Shown: positions 7,301 through 10,322 of the stretch, piece by piece
Layout: each line of letters begins with the position of its first letter
Numbering within the stretch: the first letter of the stretch is position 1
From: Rodentolepis nana
Taxonomy: Eukaryota > Platyhelminthes > Cestoda > Cyclophyllidea > Hymenolepididae
Direction of reading: 5' to 3'
Length of the DNA: 10,322 bases
Assembly (NCBI GenBank): GCA_900617975.1
Contig: UZAE01002100.1
Coordinates: 1-10,322, forward strand
Position numbers and translations under genes: made by a program
The notes under the pieces: model-generated
What the model saw: the letters and a program-made list of their open reading frames with translations, nothing else
What the model was told of the DNA's origin: nothing
Databases searched by the model: none

Positions 7301-10249
7301 CTTAGTTGCCAACCTAATAATTGAGCAGACTTGCCGATTGGCCACTGTCCCGCGTTCGATGGAAGAAGACGCTTCAGATGAATAATTCAAAGAGCAACCA
7401 AATCTTTTCTAAAATTGGTTAAGTTGGATCCAATTTTGCTCTTATCGTGTCCAGAGCTATTCTAACCAGGTGACTCCTTTTGGAAAAAACTTTAGCGTCA
7501 CCTCATTTCCATATCAATATCCAACGTCAGGTCTACTTTCTAAAAGTCTATTAACTGACTTATGATCCCAAACTGTGTTTACTTCATTTGTCTGGTTATT
7601 CTGAGATGGTTAATTATAACTAGTAAATTTCTAGAAAGGATAATGTTTTTTAAATAACCAAGAAGTTAAATAGCCCTTACTCGGGCTATCCTCGCGTTTG
7701 GCGATCAACACAGTGACAGGCTTCTTCTCCGACATCCACCTTCGCTCCATGGCGGAGACGAGGGTCCGACCTTCTTCGTGGAAGAGGAAGACAAAGGGAA
7801 GTTGTAGGCGCTCCTTCGGAGGTTTTCCGTCGGGAGAATCGCCCGACATGTGGAAGAGTTTTTCTCTGGCCGAAGTCGATCCCGCAGTGTTGTCGATCAC
7901 TATTATACCTCGCGCACCCATCTGCAAAGGCGAATTCAATACCATCTTGCACACTCTCAAGTTTAAATATAAGGAAAACAACGAAAACAAGAAAGAGAGC
8001 CCGCGGAAAGATGTATCAATGAAATGACTTCACTGCGAAGACACAGAAGACGGCAATCTTTTAATCAACAAGGCAAAATTTGAAAAAGCAACAAAAAAGA
8101 GCTGAAAACAGGAGAAGATAGCCACCCCACCACTGAAAAACAAGGGATGAAGCCGTAACCACCACGCCTACAAAACTTTTCTCCAGTTAAAGTCCACCCC
8201 CTCCCCCATCCCCCACCTCCCGGTTTTCTTATTAATTACAGCAAGGTATGGAGGGGGGGGGGTTAGCTTAGAACGTCCCATCTGTTGCTTCCGTAGCCGT
8301 TTTGCCTAATATTAAACTCAGATAAATGAAAGTTGTGGAATAGCTCCAGCCCAATTAATGCGACGATTTAACCCCCTGGATAAATCTCCTTGAGTAGTAT
8401 TATGATGGAGAAGAGATTGATATCATTTGATCTACACGAACCCCCTAGATAAATCCACACGACCATATCTCATTCACCCGAGCTTTCTCTCTGTAACCAA
8501 TAGATTACTCGAAGCAAAGTCCCGCCCCGCCCCGCTCCCCCTCCCCCAATCTACATCTTGTGAAGTGATGACCTAGGCTGTCTCAACATAGGCTATGGTA
8601 AAGATGACATGAAAATGAGCCAAATCGATATACGGGAGTAATGACCGATTACTACTTGAAATACGAGATGAGCGAAAAATAGTACCCTGTAGCCGAATAA
8701 TAATTCCAGATTACAAATACCAAATCTTCTAGAATTCGTTTGTTCGAACAGTTTTGTGACTATTTCTCCACGTGAAGATATCCAAAAAAGGCTAGCATAT
8801 TCAGGAAAGCGCCAAGTTCAGAAACTGGGTGAATTTTACTCACAGGTAGAAGCAAAGACCTCAAATGACCTTCTTCAAGTAGTTGAGATGGCAAATAGAG
8901 CGAAAAGTTTCAAGGTCAAATAAACAACACCTTTATTCACCAAATAGTCCTACCAGAATTCATTTTTCACTAATTACTTAATTTGTGAACCAAGTTTTCA
9001 CTCTCCCAAACCTCAAGACGATACTCCTTTCACTAAAACGAGTGTTGACTGAAGCTGCGTTTACCTGGCACGCCACTCAAATGGAGAATTCTTAATAATT
9101 ATTAATAAAAAAGTAATAAAACTGATATGAAACTAAAAACAATCTCATGACTATAGAATAGCATAATATTAATAGCCTCTGTAAATAATGATTGACAGAA
9201 GCCTTTTATTCAGAAAAATAAGTGTGTGAGTGTGGAAAAGATGAAATACTTATAATCACTTGCAATCCTAATCAGCAGGCAGCTTAGTTTTCAGTTTTGG
9301 ATAAGAGCAGCAACAATTTGCGAAATTATGAACTGAGCGCTCTTTGACCTTTAAAGAGCCAATCAAAGGAGAGTTTGGTAAACTTCTTAATTGATTTAGT
9401 TAGATGTTGGTTTCTGGGCGACTGGTCATGAGGAAAAAACTAAATTCGTGGTTTATATTGAAGCATAAAGACTTTTATTCATAAACACTTATCTGCCCCT
9501 ACTTAGCTAAACCGATTTAGATACTTCACACAAAATTTATCAACAATAGAATGCTTACGTGGATTGATTGAAATCATCTCTGTAACATGGGTAAAGTATA
9601 AAATAATGCCAATGTCTCACTCGTTGGATATTCTTCGCCTTATCCATGAACAAACATCCTCCACGCCGCACCAAAACAATCGCGTCTTTCAACAGTCGTT
9701 TTGGCGATTCTCCTTCCTTTTCTGAAGACGGTGGATCAACAAGATCTGAATGGAGCTTATCATTCGCCATTACGAAGCCGTCAGCATACACAGGTGAGCA
9801 AGCATCGAAGGGCTCTGCAATGACCAATGGTCCGACAACCGGTTCCCAGTCATTTGAATCGTCTTCTAGCGCAGCTGAAGGAGGGGACGCATTCGATAGA
9901 AGGTGACTTTCTCCAGGATAATAGGTAAACAACGAGGGACCGGCCTCGAAACGGGTTCGGCCAAAGTGGGGTGGGTCGACGAGGGCAATTGTTTGGGTAC
10001 GGACTACCTCTACATTCACAAAATAAATAAGCAAGCATTTTGGCATCATAGGATTCTCATGTAATTAATACCGTCTCGTTAATACCGCATTAAACACTTA
10101 ATAAGACCCCCGGGTTCAGGTGCATACTTAGTATGAAAATAAATGATTAACCACATACCGAGTGAAGTTCCATGTGCTGTGGCGGTGTTGAGTTGGATAA
10201 CCTCGCCGATAAACTTCAAACCCGAGATTCCAAGGCTTGTCGAGCTCGC
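4334..10249 (-). CDS. EDEM3: EDEM3-like ERAD protein, C-terminal part with PA domain
   Basis: Five minus-strand exons: 10159-10249, 9621-10009, 7681-7921, 5400-5443 and 4334-4606 (TAG). They give 345 residues in one frame with matching phases (1, 0, 1, 0). The gene continues upstream past the window edge, so the GH47 mannosidase-like domain is not visible. A protease-associated domain spans roughly residues 90-238 of the visible part: GPLVIAEPFDACSP, then RRGGCLFMDKAKNIQ at the end of exon 2, joined to MGARGIIVIDNTAGS, then KLFHMSGD and LPFVFLFHEEG. This order and wording match the EDEM3 PA domain. EDEM proteins act in the ER lumen on misfolded glycoproteins, promoting mannose trimming for ERAD (family knowledge). 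A small exon encodes ILSHGLRYLDSLLE. The acidic tail ends RSWPTKN, without a KDEL-type signal. Another PA-domain protein is possible but fits less well. A mariner lies in intron 5444-7680. Confidence 0.82.
4607..5399 (-). other. EDEM3: EDEM3 intron before the last exon (793 nt)
   Basis: The donor is GTGAG at 5399 and the acceptor is a pyrimidine-rich tract (CTCTCTCTCTTTG) ending CGTAG. The tract is an (AG)n microsatellite on the plus strand at about 4619-4632. The intron also holds eleven C residues at 4890-4900 and an ACCC repeat at 5147-5167. Two overlapping open frames at 5140-5385 have no recognisable product and I do not call them genes. Confidence 0.75.
5147..5170 (-). repeat. (ACCC)n tract, G-quadruplex-prone on the minus strand
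   Basis: Tracts of three or more C residues at 5150-5152, 5154-5156, 5158-5160 and 5162-5167 are separated by single A residues. The minus strand, which is the EDEM3 transcript sense, therefore has four closely spaced G tracts with one-base loops. Confidence 0.75.
6011..6012 (+). repeat. TA target-site duplication, left copy
   Basis: TA lies directly outside the left inverted repeat and matches TA at 7318-7319 outside the right repeat, as expected for mariner insertion at a TA dinucleotide. Confidence 0.85.
6013..6042 (+). repeat. Mariner left terminal inverted repeat
   Basis: About 30 bp, matching the right end at 26 of 30 positions. The shared core is GGCAACTAAG followed by CATTGCCG. Confidence 0.88.
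6195..7243 (+). pseudogene. Mariner transposase (DD34D), degraded
   Basis: N-terminal helix-turn-helix DNA-binding half: LLYYFRKGKNASQAQKKL, RCRNWFERF-like region, SGRPVEV and TTRDIAEKLNVSHT, followed by the linker motif WIPHQL. Catalytic acidic residues are visible: Asp in TGDEKW (6660-6662), Asp in HHDNARPH (6942-6944) and Asp of the SDYHLF block (7052-7054). Allowing for the frameshift, the last two are 34 residues apart, the mariner DD34D signature. Lesions: the expected start codon reads ATA (6195-6197); an in-frame TGA at 6738-6740 follows AQTV; a CCCTG tandem duplication (7028-7032 and 7033-7037) shifts frame inside the YSPDLAP motif. Small in-frame expansions occur in NENEND (near 6616) and WWW (near 6780). 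The original stop TAA is at 7241-7243. Confidence 0.94.
7288..7317 (-). repeat. Mariner right terminal inverted repeat
   Basis: Inverted copy of the left end, terminating in CCTAA at 7317 and followed by the TA duplication at 7318-7319. Confidence 0.88.
8197..8221 (-). repeat. G-quadruplex-prone tract on the minus strand
   Basis: C tracts at 8197-8201, 8203-8207, 8210-8214 and 8219-8221 with loops of one, two and four bases. They are G tracts in the EDEM3 sense strand. Confidence 0.75.
8253..8262 (+). repeat. Ten-base G homopolymer
   Basis: Uninterrupted run of ten G residues, opposite in strand sense to the nearby C tracts at 8197-8221. Confidence 0.9.
8370..8455 (+). repeat. Short direct repeat pair
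   Basis: AACCCCCT(G/A)GATAAATC occurs at 8370-8386 and 8439-8455, 17 bases with one mismatch. No associated element was recognised. Confidence 0.5.
8521..8547 (-). repeat. C-rich tract, G-quadruplex-prone on the minus strand
   Basis: A run of CCC and CCCC blocks separated by single G residues, then two CCCCC blocks at 8537-8541 and 8543-8547. The G-rich side again lies on the EDEM3 sense strand. Confidence 0.7.
10010..10158 (-). other. EDEM3: EDEM3 intron (149 nt)
   Basis: The donor is GTATGTGG (10151-10158) and the acceptor is GAATGTAG (ending 10010), in phase 1. Splicing makes TSL-E-VVRTQT. The acceptor could instead lie two bases further downstream, but the phase favours the one chosen. 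Confidence 0.75.
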
Positions 10250-10322
10250 CTGAAATAATCAAAAATTTAATCAAATTCCCGAGTATTAGATTGCTGATCA
10301 TTAATTCCCACCCCCCTCCCCC
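10250..10322 (-). other. EDEM3: EDEM3 intron, partial
   Basis: A TTATTTCAG acceptor directly precedes the exon ending at 10249. The remainder to the window edge is intron sequence, ending in C-rich DNA. Confidence 0.6.

Larger units (their letters stand above)
6013..7317 (+). mobile_element. Mariner transposon, mellifera-like, full length but inactive
   Basis: The element is 1305 bp, the normal mariner size, bounded by inverted repeats and TA duplications. The left end reads TTGGGTGGGCAACTAAG and the right end, reverse-complemented, reads TTAGGTTGGCAACTAAG, close to the ends of the mellifera subfamily as I remember them. It carries one degraded transposase frame on the plus strand, antisense to the EDEM3 gene whose intron it occupies. 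Both ends differ from each other at 4 of the first 30 bases and the transposase is broken, so it is a relic that could move only if mobilised by another copy's enzyme. Confidence 0.94.
5444..7680 (-). other. EDEM3: EDEM3 intron hosting the mariner insertion
   Basis: This 2237-nt intron runs from a GTAAGG donor (7675-7680) to a TTTTGTAG acceptor beside 5443. Exon phases on the two sides match (phase 1), so direct splicing keeps frame. Apart from the 1305-bp transposon, the flanks 5444-6010 and 7320-7674 hold no gene that I can recognise. Without the transposon the intron would be about 930 nt. Confidence 0.8.
7922..9620 (-). other. EDEM3: EDEM3 intron inside the PA domain (1699 nt)
   Basis: The donor is GTGAGA (9615-9620) and the acceptor is CCTTTGCAG (ending 7922), in phase 0. 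It splits the PA domain between KNIQR and MGARG. The intron contains C/G-rich simple tracts near 8197-8221, 8253-8262 and 8521-8547 and a short direct repeat near 8370 and 8439. I see no gene in it. Confidence 0.85.

Noticed and set aside
7686..8027. Other open frames over the EDEM3 PA-domain exon (minus 7686-7952, plus 7698-8027)
   Set aside because: Shadows of the GC-richer coding exon 7681-7921, whose own frame gives the PA-domain sequence.
9646..10038. Open frames at plus 9646-9906 and minus 9850-10038
   Set aside because: Shadows of EDEM3 exon 9621-10009; their composition shows no domain and the true frame matches the PA domain.
1..10322. Bacterial-type systems (CRISPR, operons, toxin-antitoxin) or viral genes
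   Set aside because: No regularly spaced repeats, ribosome-binding sites, compact operons or viral proteins; the spliced genes and mariner mark eukaryotic chromosomal DNA.

Overview
This is eukaryotic nuclear DNA, most likely from a parasitic flatworm and probably a tapeworm. The evidence is intron-split genes with many spliceosomal introns of only 33-40 nt, moderately AT-rich intergenic DNA, poly(A) signals of the AATAAA type and a mariner transposon. The phylum is an inference from intron size and gene structure; no marker here fixes the species. None of the coding sequences is one long open frame, so all models below were built by hand from splice signals, phase and similarity to remembered protein families.

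Layout, left to right: (1) 1-1092, AT-rich DNA with no gene seen. (2) 1093-1508, minus strand, a complete three-exon SSNA1 (microtubule/centrosome coiled-coil protein) with introns of 33 and 38 nt. (3) 1509-2297, an intergenic spacer between two head-to-head genes. (4) 2298-2667, plus strand, a complete four-exon selenoprotein W of 87 residues. Its in-frame TGA (selenocysteine) sits in a 25-nt micro-exon, and a good SECIS candidate lies at 2736-2775 in the 3' UTR. (5) 2855-2866, a palindrome carrying poly(A) signals for both strands between convergent genes. (6) 2943-3993, minus strand, the 3' part of an unrecognised gene with several tiny exons. (7) 4334-10249, minus strand, the 3' part of an EDEM3-like gene (ER-associated degradation mannosidase-like protein with a protease-associated domain). 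It has five exons in this window and continues beyond the right edge. (8) 6013-7317, a full-length but dead mariner element (mellifera-like ends, TA target duplication) inside an EDEM3 intron, in antisense orientation.

The genes do not form an obvious pathway. SSNA1 belongs to cilia and centrosomes, selenoprotein W to cytosolic thiol redox, and EDEM3 to glycoprotein quality control in the ER. The most notable content is the complete selenocysteine gene, whose key codon would be read as a stop by standard annotation, together with the micro-intron and micro-exon architecture. I see no evidence of a novel multi-gene system.
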